Origin: Cloeon dipterum
Taxonomy: Eukaryota; Arthropoda; Insecta; Ephemeroptera; Baetidae
Assembly: GCF_949628265.1 (NCBI RefSeq)
Contig: NC_088788.1
Coordinates: 15,128,001-15,192,000 of the forward strand
Direction of reading: 5' to 3'
DNA: 64,000 bases
In this document: positions 50,330-61,444 of the stretch, piece by piece
How positions within the stretch are numbered: position 1 is the first letter of the stretch
Layout of the letters: every line of letters begins with the position of its first letter
Notes under the pieces: model-generated
Seen by the model: the letters and a program-made list of their open reading frames with translations, nothing else
Database searches by the model: none
What the model was told of the DNA's origin: nothing
Made by a program: the position numbers and the translations under genes

Positions 50330-50581
50330 ATAAAGAGAATGTGATCTAGATTTTTTTTTTAAATTACCCTCGGATATGTAACTTTTTTCACTTTTCAGAT
50401 TATGCACAGTTAAAAATGTTTACATTTTGAATGATTAAGTTTATCCGATCATCATCATCATCATCACAGCAATGAGATTATTTGCTTATCGGCGTGCGTA
50501 AGAGATTGTGATGAATCGATAAAAATCAGCTTATTGATACGTGTTTAGATGACAGTAATTGGACAGCCACGTTTATTCGAA

Positions 50582-52024
50582 ATGCTGTCCACAGTAGTGG
50601 CTGTGCTTTGCTGCGTGGTCATCGTAACTGGTAAAAAATGCGTTAAATTGATCATCAAAATAGCTCCCCCCAACGAGATTGAAACAGTTTAAGTCCCGAA
50701 ACTGCATTTTATGACATTAATTATGTTTGAATTTCTTCCCATTAAATTATAGAACAAAACTGATTTATTTTTCATCCTCAGGTGGCCCTTCAGATTTTAA
50801 AAGGTCAAACGAGAGGATTGTGGGCGGAACGGAAGTGGCCAAAAATGAAATCCCGTGGCAGGTGTCAATCCAGTTCAACAACAACAATGACCACTGGTGC
50901 GGCGGCTCGATAATCTCGGAGGAATTCATCGTAACCACTGCCCGATGCTCAACGTGAGTTTCTTCATTGCTAATATTCGTTCGTTAAAAACTGCATCTAT
51001 AATAATTTTTAGTTTTTACATTAATTATTTTATTAAACGCATATGCGTGCAACAATTTTAAATCTACACAATTTATCAATTTTTATATAGTTTTCATATA
51101 TTTATTTTTTATTTTTAACGTTGGGCGTGCAGCAAGTACAAAATTATAAAACTGACACTATCTGACGCAGTTATGACCTGAGAGACATGCATGTGGTGGC
51201 CGGCACCTTGGAGTGGGCCAAGCCTGGCTCGGTGCACAACGTCACTGAAATCATTAACTCGCCCGAATGGACTTTGGGCCCAGACAGCGACATCTCCCTT
51301 TGGAGGGTGAACCCGCCCTTCACCTTCGATGCCAGCACGAACATCGTGCGGCTACCTGCTCAGGGCGCACAATCCACGCCAGGAACCGTCATGACTGTCT
51401 CAGGCTGGGGAATCACAACAGTAAATTCAATTAGACAGTCTTTTAGCATCATTTTTGTGCAATTGACAGTTCTTGAATGCTTTTTTCACTCAATAACTCT
51501 TTTTCTATCTACGTTATTATTAGCGGAAAAATAATTTACATTTGATTGATCTTAAAAGAGAGGCTTCTCAGATAATTTTTTAATATATATATTTGGTCTT
51601 TCATTGAGCTGAGAAATAAATAGACGCTCTTAGCAAGGAGGCAATGTAATACCAAAATTATATTTCAACATATAATACAGTTTAAAAATTACATAAATCC
51701 TTGCTTTGTCACATTTTGCAGTGGTCTGGGCAAAGATCGGACTTCCTGCTGAAGGCTGACGTGCCGATTGTGTCGAAAAGTGAGTGCAACGCCAGCTACG
51801 CAATATACGGAGGAATCGGTGCGTACCAGATCTGTGCTGGATTGGAACAGGGTGGCGTCGACGCGTGCCTCTACGACACGGGCGGTCCGCTATTCCTTGA
51901 TGGCTTGCTCCACGGCATCTACTCTTGGGGCTACCACGCGGACTGCGCTGTGCCGGGTTTCCCTGGCGTCTACACAGAGGTTTCCGTGTTCCGCGACTGG
52001 ATCGGTCAAATTACCGGCATCTGA
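50582..52024 (+). CDS. Secreted serine protease homolog, catalytically inactive (SPH)
   Basis: Four exons: 50582-50630, 50782-50953, 51171-51420, 51722-52024; all GT-AG and in phase, 257 aa. Residues 1-17 are a hydrophobic signal peptide (MLSTVVAVLCCVVIVTG). A short propeptide ends at R28, followed by IVGG (29-32) as in chymotrypsin-fold zymogens. The domain shows WQVSIQF, WCGGSIIS, VVAGTLEW, VSGWG and the closing FPGVYTEVSVFRDWIGQI. The triad is broken: TAAHC is TARC, so His is Arg71; Asp114 is kept (SDISLW); Ser is Thr210 (YDTGGP). Asp204, at the trypsin-specificity position, is present. Family knowledge: such homologs act as non-catalytic cofactors or adhesion proteins in haemolymph or gut. 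AATAAA at 52052-52057 is a polyadenylation signal. The flanking units are related copies. Confidence 0.88.
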
Positions 52025-52321
52025 TTTATATCGTATTTGTGCTTGTGGGGCAATAAATTGCTTAAAATTTGAGTTTTATTTCATTGGGATTTGTAAAACG
52101 AAAAATATCTTTAGAGAAACTGAAACAAATTAAAAAATGAAAAATATCATCAACTTCAAGCAAGATCTCTATTTGCAAGCGTCGAATTAACGGAGACTTC
52201 AACGCCCGCCTGTCGAAATATCAAGTCAATTTATTTTTATATTTGCTCCTATTTCTGGCAGGCTTTTTGAATTTACAATTAAAAGAGGGCAGTTTGTCAT
52301 AATTACTCTGAAAGCTTTGAT

Positions 52322-52942
52322 TCTATGGTCACCAACGACTACATCATCACGGCCGCAACCGGCAGGATGTTAGAGATTAAAAACACTTTTTTAGGCAAAT
52401 CGAGCATTCCATAATTTATTTTATTTTAAGCCAGGGGTAGATGAAACAAGCTATTCCAACATAAAGTGATATTAGAAAATCAGTGTGAAATGATTTATTT
52501 ATTTTTGTTAAAAATTGGGAGGGCAAAGCACCTTCTCGCTGGGTTGTCGCACTCGTGCTGCACACAAGTTCGCTTTTGCACAGTTTTTTTGCACATCGTC
52601 ACTTCACTTGCACAAATACGAAATACAAGTAATAATTTTTTTGACAAAAATAAAAATAAATAAATCATTTCACACTAATTACGTGTTTGCCAATTTTGCT
52701 ATTGCCTCTATTACAAGTGATTGTAACAGCAGTAACACCTTTCATCTGTCCGAGTGGTGACTGGCACCTTTCTGCTGGACAAACCTCACTCGGTAAACAA
52801 GGTCATCGAATTTGTTAGAACCGACGAAAACAACAGAGGTGACCTTAACCTGTGGAAGTAAGACCCGCCTTTAGATTTTCGTGCCAGCTGCGGTCATCGA
52901 GTCTGTGTCAGGACCATTCATGACGGTCTCATCCATCAATAT
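52322..52942 (+). pseudogene. Serine protease homolog pseudogene
   Basis: Remnants of two exons. At 52322-52366, SMVTNDYIITAATGR corresponds to the GGSII...TAAHC exon. At 52748-52861, VRVVTGTFLLDKPHSVNKVI through RGDLNLWK corresponds to exon 3 of the neighbours and is cut by a TAA (52859-52861). Downstream, DPPLDF continues in frame and GPFMTVSS in another frame. No signal-peptide exon and no last exon were found. A MITE-like element sits between the two remnants. Confidence 0.72.
52482..52676. mobile_element. Short TIR (MITE-like) element within the SPH pseudogene
   Basis: Perfect 25-bp terminal inverted repeats (52482-52506 and 52652-52676, starting AGTGTGAAATGATTTATTTA) enclose 145 bp of non-coding sequence. 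No certain target-site duplication is visible. It lies in the decayed intron between the exon 2 and exon 3 remnants. Confidence 0.7.
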
Positions 52943-53222
52943 ATACTACTAAGCTTATTTTTTGTAATCAAGATCAATTTGCTGAAAAATGTTAAGCAAT
53001 TTATTTTTTATTACTTATTTTCCCTGAGCTATATTTACATATTATGTTGAAAATTTAGACCCTAAAAGTCATATTATCAGCAAATAATTTTTCCCACTCT
53101 GCCTATCAATTTCATTGCGCAGTGTGTTATTTGGTTATTGATATGCACGATAACAGAAAGATTAAAGTAAGGATTGATACGAGAGGCAAAATGCTTGTGC
53201 CAGAGCATGAATCCGACTCAGC

Positions 53223-54401
53223 ATGCAGTCAAAAGTGTTGGCTTTCTTTGCTTGCTGCTACGTTCTTGTCTTTGGTAGTAATTTGAAATATTCCTCCATC
53301 CCCTTGTGAATGTAAAAATGCATCCCTAAAACATATTAGTATTGCAAATTTTAAGATATGATGTTGACTTTCATATTTTAGATCAGTTTTGCAGGGTAGC
53401 AAGATAACCAAGTGGAAAAACAAGATATTATATGGTGCGGAAAATGCTTCAAAAGGCGAGTTTCCGTGGCAAGTTTCCACCCAACACTCTTTCGACGGCT
53501 ATGTTTGGTCACAATGGTGTGGCGGAAGCATCATATCACACGACTTCATCATCACAATCGGCTCCTGTGCAGCGTGAGATCTTCAACTACTTTTAACAAT
53601 TTATTTTAGAAGAGTAGTTTGTTCTTAAACATGTTAGCTATTTTTCCTTAAAAATTTTGCATTCAATATTTTTAACAAAATCAATCACTAAATCTCGTTA
53701 GGAATTTTCTTACACTCCCATTTACTGTCGGCTATGATTTAAGAATTTTAATGTTTAAAAATAATTGAATTAATAAATCATACTGCTCTTTGATTGTTGG
53801 ATCGCACAGTTCCACTTCGACATATCTCCGCGTGGTGGCCGGCACTTTGGAGTGGGCCCGTCCTGGTTCGACTCACCATGTCACGAAAGTAATAGACAGC
53901 GGCGATTCCTTCCTCTCCTTGTGGCAGGTGTACCCTCCTTTTGAGTTTGGTCCTGCTACGCAAGCCGTCCAGCTGCCTGCTCAGAGCACCGAGTCTCAAG
54001 CAGGAACACTCATGACTTCATCTGGCTGGGGCGATTCTGTAGGTTTTTCCTTTCAAAGTATATCCACAAATTTTATTTATTCTGAATTTATTTTCAAATT
54101 AATCCAGACGCAAGGAGTGCCATCCGACTTTCTCTTGAAGTTTGATTCACCGATCGTGTCAAAAGCAGATTGCGACAGTATCTTTTCGAGATTTGGAGGA
54201 ATTGGTCAGAATCAGATCTGTGTTGGATTACCGTCCATTGGATTCGGTTTGTGCTCTAGCGCCGACGATGGCAGCCCCCTCGTTTACAATGGTGAACTGC
54301 GTGGCGTCTTTTTCTATGCTGATAAGCGCAACGCAGACCTGGGTATTTACTACGAAGTCTCCGCCTTCCGCAACTGGATCTTCCATAGTACCGGCGTTTA
54401 A
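53223..54401 (+). CDS. Serine protease homolog, all three catalytic residues lost; doubtful 5' junction
   Basis: Exon 1 at 53223-53274 encodes a signal peptide (MQSKVLAFFACCYVLVFG). Exon 2 (about 53388-53573) reads GSKITKWKNKILYG, WQVSTQH, WCGGSIISHDFIITIGSC. Exon 3 is 53810-54038 (STSTYLRVVAGTLEWARPG, GDSFLSLW, SSGWGDS) and exon 4 is 54108-54401 (DFLLKFDSPIVSKADC, CSSADDGSPLVYNG, YYEVSAFRNWIF). His is replaced (TIGSC), Asp is Phe (DSFLSL) and the GDSGGP motif reads ADDGSP. Exons 2-4 join in phase, and the 69-bp intron 3 is itself open. Exon 1 to exon 2 does not: the best donor leaves phase 1, while acceptors fit only phase 0 or 2; a weak donor after CTT (GTCTTT) with the CAG|GGT acceptor would work. 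It is either a diverged non-catalytic homolog or a recent pseudogene. Confidence 0.65.
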
Positions 54402-54960
54402 TTTATTAATTCAATAATCATTTGTTCAAAAATCACTTACAATTTTTTTTATTTTTTGGAAAGAATGGCTGAGAATAGCTACGTATGTTTTTTTAGTTAT
54501 TTTTTTTAATAAATCCATACGTTAAATGAGCCGGAAACCTTCCCATTTCCTCGAAATCTCATCTAGGAAAATGCATACTTTTGATCAGTCAATGAAACAA
54601 ACTAAAGGGACACACAGTGATATAATGCAGTGAAAACATCGTAATTATATAAAATCATATAACAGTGTCGCAATGCTTGCTTGTACATGTTTTTTATATA
54701 AACTGGAATTACTGCAAAAATTGAATAAGTTATTTGACAAGTTTTAATCTTTAGAGTAAATTTTATAATAAAGACTTTATCAAAGATTTTTCTTCCTTAA
54801 CTAGTTCATTTTTTTACTTTGTTTCGATTCAATTCATTCACCTCAATATTAGGAAACATAAAATACATTTCCAATAGAATTTATTTGCTTTAATGTTAAT
54901 CCACGCTTATTTATCATTGACCTCAAATGAGAAAGTAGTGCATTTTTATTTCCTCTAAAA
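54402..54960. other. Intergenic, AT-rich
   Basis: Contains a plus-strand AATAAA near 54507 that may end the upstream protease homolog transcript. No coding region seen. Confidence 0.4.
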
Positions 54961-55800
54961 TTGGCGCCGCAGCCGCGGAATCATATTCTGCGGTTGAGGT
55001 TCGGTTATGCAACGCGCTTGTCGTTGGCGTCGCGCCGGTTGCATACGGGGGTGTGTGGGCGGTACGTATCGACTGGAAAGGGTTGTGTATCGGCCTGGCA
55101 GATGTCCCGGTGGTCGCGGGGGTTGCCTGGGCGGGGGGCGAGCGCCCCTGGCGGCGGGCGGCGCGAACGCGGCGGAGGCAGAGCAGAGCAGCTCGGCCAG
55201 GCCAGGCTGTCGCAGTCCAGTCAGTGGCGGCCGAACGGGTCCAAAGAGAGCAGTGCGTGTGTCCGTGCGAGGCGCGCGCGTGTGTGTCCCAAGGAGCAGC
55301 ACCAGCAGCAGCATCAGCATGCAGGCCGCTGAGCGGGCCTCGGCCGCCGGATAGTGGCCGCCGCGGCCGCCGTCTCTCTTCCTCTCTTTCTCTCCCCCTT
55401 TCTCTCTCCGCACTGTCGCAGCCTCCTCAGCCGCCAGCCAGCCAGCAGCAGTCATCCGCGCTCCAGCAGGTCAGTCCACCTGAGTCTGTCACTTTCCCCA
55501 CTCTCCCCGTTGATTCAATTTGATAAAAACAAAATTGGGGGTATTAAAAGAACCTGTTTGAACTGTCCCATTGTCACCAGATGATCTGGAGAATTTTGGT
55601 CTTATTTTGAAAATTGGGCGCTGGCCGGCCAGGAATTGGGTCAGCTGGACACTTGAGGTCTCGGACATTCTTAAAAATCAAGCTGAGAAGCGGGCTCGAC
55701 GGAGGCGGCTGGGTTCTTGGAGGCGACCCGACCGCACTCTGGGGGAAGGGGGCCGCGGCAGGTGTCTGTGAGCCACCTTGAGGCTCGAGTCAGCCAGCGA
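54961..55800 (+). promoter_or_regulatory. GC-rich island, likely promoter and leader exon of a plus-strand gene
   Basis: The most GC- and CpG-rich block of the window. An arthropod Inr-like TCAGT occurs near 55219. A plausible leader follows, with one very short ORF (MQAAERASAAG then TAG), GGC/CAG-rich runs and a CT-rich tract, ending at donor CCAGCAG|GTCAGT (GT near 55470). Overlapping ORFs of 110-166 codons exist on both strands, as GC-rich DNA produces by chance; none has a known domain. The remainder of the gene would lie to the right, possibly beyond the window. Confidence 0.4.
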
Positions 55801-56880
55801 GTAGTGAGTGGGCCCTATCTGGCCGAGCGGCTATTGATTTGCGCGCGCCCACCGCCGCGTCCACGTTAAAGCTGACGAGAAAGAGAGACGAGTCAAACTG
55901 CACTCGAACCCAGCGCGAGCAAACAAAGCCCCGCTTGACCAAAACTAAAACACAAACAGCATGTATTGCACGCTCGCGAAACTTATGTTCATGCAAATCT
56001 CCCGCCGCCACCGCAGCCGCACCAGCAGCAGCAGCAAATGGTGCGTTAATCGCGATATCGGCTCGACCGAGTGTGAAATGCCCGACTCTGTGAACGCAAA
56101 CGACCGCTGCCGGCGCAATTCCGCATTTCAAACAAACGCACTCCTCTCACTCACACACTCGGCTGGCCTTGAAAGCTGCTCTCGAAAGAATCGTTTGACC
56201 TCTGCCCCTGAACCTCTAACCACTTCTATTCTGCTCTCTTGTCTACCTGGGATAAAGTAGTTTTCAAGTGAGTGCTGTTTGGCTTTAAATTTCTAATCTA
56301 TTCACTCTTTAGCTGCAGTTCTGCATTTCTTGCCATTATATGAGCAAAAGGAATAAATTTATGATTATACACTTTAACAAAGATAACAAGTTAGTTCTTT
56401 GCAACACAACTGTGTGAAATAAACCGAAATCCAATACTTCAGTGATGATATCATATATAAATCTTGAATACAAATAAATATTGAATGATATCCTTGAAAT
56501 GAAAAATTTTCAAACTAACAGAACACTGACGAAACGTTTTAGATTCCCAATTCGGCTAGATGTTTTTTTGGTTCTTGTAGCACCATAATTGGGTTTCATC
56601 AATATTCATGTTAATTCTAACTTTAGATTAAAATATAAAAGTAATCACGTCAGCCAAGAAATTTCCAAAGACTAGGAGGATATACAGTTGAATTTTCACA
56701 TTGTCAGCTATTATTCAATGGGAACTGTGAAATCCACTATCCATTATTTTTATTTTTCTTCTGCGAAATACCTGATGGGCCCAAAATCTCTTTCCTGAGC
56801 ATCTTGAGAGCTTCCAAGGGGTTAAATTAAATATATTCTGAAAGCTCTTGATTTAGCCGTTAGAACGGTGTGCAGATCAT
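55801..56880. other. Island shoulder and AT-rich stretch, no gene
   Basis: The left half is still GC-rich (short GCA/CAG runs near 56015-56035) and gives chance ORFs on both strands; the right half is AT-rich. If the leader exon at 55.2-55.47 kb is real, this is intronic. Confidence 0.35.
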
Positions 56881-56920
56881 GCAGATCGAACCAATTGAAA
56901 ACCCAAAGGCATCATAAAAA

Positions 56921-57083
56921 TATAGTCGATGGCTTGAGGGCTACCCTGACACCAGGGTTCGATTTCTCACCTTTTCTCATGGTCTAATCTGAACTCATGG
57001 GCGAATTACAGCATGCACCACTATACGACCCTAACAACACACCAATAAATTAGGATGGTGCTAAAAAAAGAAAAAAAATAGTA
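56921..57083 (+). mobile_element. tRNA-like SINE candidate
   Basis: A box A-like TGGCTTGAGGG at 56930-56940 and a box B-like GGTTCGATTTC at 56956-56966 are followed by about 95 bp of unrelated body and an A-rich tail (GCTAAAAAAAGAAAAAAAATAG, shown in part) ending near 57083. The box spacing (26 nt) is shorter than in a tRNA, so this is not a functional tRNA gene. No flanking duplication was confirmed and no second copy was seen in the window. Confidence 0.35.
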
Positions 57084-57089
57084 AACCAA

Positions 57090-60000
57090 ATTGAATCTCT
57101 TTTAGAAACACCCAAAAGATAATAAACGTTCAATTTTTTATGTGGCCTACGAAAGTGCTTTTTCAATTAGTCTCATCGCGGAAATAATTGCGTAAATTCT
57201 TCCAGTCAAGGCGGAAGTTGTGAAATTAAATTGAAATATACATTTTGATGCGCGAAATCGAGCGTTGCTCGAGAAACAAGAAGTGCAGTTTGATGCGTAG
57301 TTACGATTGCGGCGGGGCGATCGATTCGGCAAACAAAGCAATCTGTTCTGTTCGCGCGATTACCAAAGTTAGCCTTCTTGCGCCATTTTGATGGGTAATG
57401 AGCGTTTTTTCGGGACATTTGCGCAGCACGCGAGCCATGAGCTACCGGCCTGTGATTTATGTGCTCGCACGTGAAGCGGGTCTCGTTTGCACCCCTCGCG
57501 GTCGCGGGGCGCTCAATTATCCAATTATTGCCGAGACGCGAGGCCAATTTGCGCCGGCAGCACCAGAAAGAAACTTATTATATCGCACCGCGAACGTGAC
57601 CCGAATATCTCGCGGCGGCGGCGAATATATACATATTTGTGGCGAAAAACCAACGCCGCACTGAACAACATCTCGCAGTCAGCCGTGTACGTGCGTGTTG
57701 CAAATTGAATCACTGGCCGCGCCTATTACAAGGCAAATGAAGAAACCAGCAGTGCTGCATTCGGCGTCATTGATATCGCGGCGAAGCCACACATTTGGAA
57801 AAGCGGCTTTGGGGTGCTTCTTTTATCGCCGCGATTGCCAACAACTTTCGCGACGAACCGGACAAAACCAATTGGCAGGCGGCAATCAAAGCCACAAACG
57901 ACTCTCATTTGCGAAATCAGAGCACACGCTATAATCAGCAAATTGTAAGCTTTTTCAACACATAATTATTTTCATAATATAGTACCAACAATTCAAATAA
58001 CCTCACATCAAGATTTCAGTTGTTGATAACACACTGATTGAATACGATCTAAACATATATGTACTTTTCCGCCACTACCATCCTTTCAAAGTATTTTCGT
58101 TGTTTAAGTCGTTCAAAATCCAGCCAATCCAGAATTTTCTGCAGATAGTTTTTCTATTGAAAGATAAAAGTTTTCATTTTGAAGATACATCAATTTAATT
58201 TTTTTTAAATTAAATAGTGTCTTATTGATGTGAGAGGTTCTTTAACAGAGTATGTAATTATTATTTTTTTTAGTACTGCCTAAACCTAGAAATAGTTATT
58301 AGAGGTCTAGACGAGTCTAACAATGTGCCGTTTTTTTAAATTCTGATGAATATCACCCAAAATTTGGAGTTGAAAGCATTTTAAAAAAATGAAAGAGTCT
58401 TTTTGATTTTTGAAGTGGTTTTACTCAAAAACAAAAATGAACACCACTCTGAAATTTTCTCACAAGTTCACACAAATCATTGGAAAATACTTAATCAAAA
58501 TTCTGTGAGCTCATTTTCAAATTTTAATTAGAAACCAATATCAGCAGCCTTAGATCTTGACCTAAGATTAATTTAATTGCTCACGTAGAAACCAGAATTA
58601 ATATCAATCACTCTTACAAATTTGTGAAAAAGAAATAATAAAACTCATTTGCAGCAGAGTGAATTCAAGTTTCATTTTTATTGCTTTGAAATGTCGTTGC
58701 GTGAGCTATTAAATAATTCGCCTTTCCCGAAAGAGTCTATTTGCCGGGCGAAAGCTGCTAAAGTCGAGTCGCGTAAGAGCGTTTTGCATTTTTAAAAAGG
58801 CTTTCTGCTCTTTTGGCTGTTGCATCCTTTCCTAGCCACACATAAAGTCGAGAAACGAGAGCCACTGGCTGATGTTTTATGCATTCCGAGGGGCAGGCCG
58901 TGCCTGCGCGGCGCGGTCAAAATTGATTTCGGTGTTTTTTGGCCCCTGCGTGCATTCGCGGGGTGCGCGGAAACTGCGGCAAGGGAGCAGATTGAATGTC
59001 TAGTACTTAAATCACGGCTTGTTAAGCACCGGTTAAACGTGCCCGCGGAATATTAAGCGCATCGCGCGCCAAAAGGTGAATTACGAGGGGCGGCGGGCGC
59101 AACAAGACGCAAATTTGCACCTAAATTAAGGCATAATGCGCCGCGGCTATCGGCGCGGGGGCGTCGGGGGGCGGGGGCGGCACGTGCAAATGCTTGGCGC
59201 TGCTCCAAGCCACTTCTCTGAGACGATCTCTGCAGCTCACCCCTGCCCTGCCTGCAGCCCCTGCATCTCCGGCTCCACGCAGATCCGCACGCAAAATGCA
59301 GAGAATTTTATTCTACTGCTCTCGCTTTCGATTTGGATAAACGAGACAGATGACGTAGGCAGAGAAAATAAAGCAAACCATTTCCCTTGAACCCAGGGAA
59401 AGTATTACTGGAGAAAATAAAATAGCGGTATTGATTTTTCTAATAAAGTTTAGTCTGCGAACAGATATTTTGATAAAATCATGTTGAGCTAAAAGGTTAC
59501 GGCTGAAGGGAATTGCGTGTTCTCACTTTGCACCTTTGTTAGTTAGTTGTTGTTACGCACGCAAAGATGCAGCCTTTACAGGAAATATCAGCTCTAGTCA
59601 GGTTTGTTTGCAAAGTCGGAACTGCATCTCGCGTGAAACGATCCCAATGGTAAAGTGGCAACACGCAATCGCCTTCTCCACCATCACTATATAGATTTGC
59701 AACTTAAGATAATTTCTAGAATAAAATGTTAATATTTTAATGCAGTCATTGCATAAACATTCTTAATAAAATGCCTTCCAACTTTTTGATCTTAAAATCT
59801 CACCTATCGCGCAATGCGCAATTGAAATAACTTGGCCACATCTGTGTGTTCAAGACTTACAAATAATATTAAAGGGCTTTCCCATTATTTGTTAATCGAT
59901 TTGAATGAAACTAGATATGTTGATAGCCTCTAGGAAGGTGTTGAACCAAAAGTAAATTTTATTTACTGGAAATTGCCTAAAAGGGGGACAAAGTCACGGG

Positions 60001-60970
60001 TTTAAAAAAGTGCCACTAAATTGATTCCAATTCGACTATCTCGACTTCCAGGAGTGTGAATGAGACAAACTCAACTCCAAAATTTGTCCGAATTCTCAAG
60101 ATCTCCACCATAGATATAGAGGGTCACCAATTTTTTTGACGCAGTGCATATACAAAATTATAATTTTGGCGATAGAAAATATTGGCGGATCCCGAAGGTA
60201 GCCGAGAGCCACCTCAAAACTCTCAGAAAAAAAATATTTATTTTTTACTGTATTCTCTGTTGTTTGGAAAGGAAAAATATATTTCTGCTGATGATTAATA
60301 TTCTTTGCGTATTAAACGTGGAAACGCGCAATACCCAAATTTCCGTTCTCAATATTCCCCCTGCGTACGTGACGCCTACAACGCGTTTTGAACGGAAAAA
60401 CGTGCGATACCCGATTTGGATGTGGTATTACATAAGTGAAATGAATACAAGCATCATTTGTACATATTTTTCCTTAGGGAATGAAAAAAAATCGATTTAT
60501 CGTTGTGACATGAGAATGAATTTTTTGCTTGATAACATTTTCCAATTGATAGAAAACCTAATTTGATTGCTTAATAAATAGTACAACTTTCTGCCCTATA
60601 GCTTGTTTCTTCCAGTACTTTAATCTGTATAAATAACACAGGAAACTTTGAATTTCACCGTGTTTTTCCTTGTTTTGTTAACTAACAGAGTTTCTATTTA
60701 AAACTAGGTGTAAAACTGCATGAACAGAACTCATGTAATTGATTTTGAAATTCGGGAGGTTACATATTTTTTTGGTTTTAATTTTAATTTGAACTCCCCT
60801 CGTCTTTGTGCTTTCTAAAAACTAGCTGTTTTCCACTCTGAATAATCGTTGAAAGTTAATTTTAGTTTCATTCCCAACCACCGAAAAAAATATATTACGT
60901 TAATTTACTCGCATTCTACCGCAGCTACGTCGCTGTATAGCTTATTATAAAAATCTCTTTAATTTCCGCC
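57090..60970. other. Non-coding stretch, no gene recognised
   Basis: GC-richer patches at about 57.3-57.9 and 58.85-59.3 kb give ORFs without domains. A YY1/Pho-like core (CGCCATTTTGATGG) lies near 57380. The 141-codon ORF at 60144-60566 is AT-rich with no recognisable fold. Nothing can be supported as coding. Confidence 0.4.
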
Positions 60971-61031
60971 CTTGTATTGCGCTCGATTTCATTTTAAAGA
61001 TAAATCCATAATGTGTTCGCTCGCACAAACA

Positions 61032-61160
61032 GGTGAAACGGAAGCCATCCGGCTGTCAGGACTGCAAGGTCAAGCGCGCCTTCAGGGTCTGGTGCGGCGC
61101 GGCGTGCAACACGGGATCGGTTGGGCCTGGCGCGCGGCGGTCGAAGGGCGCGGGGTGCGG
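61032..61160 (+). CDS. Possible exon in GC-rich island, product unknown
   Basis: A fair acceptor (TTCGCTCGCACAAACAG) ends at about 61031. The following frame reads VKRKPSGCQDCKVKRAF then RVWCGAACNTGS, with four cysteines as CxxC and CxxxC and a basic flavour. Possible donors lie inside (GCAAG|GTCAAG) or further right. I do not recognise a family. It could equally be chance coding in a GC-rich island, since overlapping frames are open on both strands to about 61440. If real, it might be a downstream exon of the gene whose leader is proposed at 55.2 kb. Confidence 0.2.
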
Positions 61161-61444
61161 CGGAGCGGGGCGGGGGAGGATGGCATGCTCGCTCGCTCTC
61201 TCGGCAGCTGTGGTGCGAGCGAGGCTTCCATCCCATCCGAAGCAGCGGCGGCGGCGGCACGGTATCGATCAGGCCGAGCGTGCGTTTCTAATAATGAAGA
61301 GGGGCGCTGCCCCGCTGCCCTAATAGACTCGCGCATTTGCATAACGCTCACTCGCTCGTCTGCCCGCCTGATCGCTTCTCTGAATTTGGCCTGTTGATGT
61401 CGAACGCCAGAGCATTCCAATCCATTTGTCTCGTGCCCTGCCAC

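Noticed and set aside
50448-50466. ATC trinucleotide run upstream of the intact protease homolog
   Set aside because: Simple microsatellite of about six units; nothing further to support a regulatory role.
54961-55523. Long overlapping ORFs (up to about 166 codons) in the 55-kb island on both strands
   Set aside because: Low-complexity R/A/P/G-rich translations in all frames, typical of CpG-rich leader DNA.
60144-60566. 141-codon ORF in AT-rich DNA
   Set aside because: Composition follows the AT-rich background and no motif or neighbour supports it.
61082-61444. 121-codon minus-strand ORF in the 61-kb island
   Set aside because: Several frames are open on both strands because of GC content; no motif.
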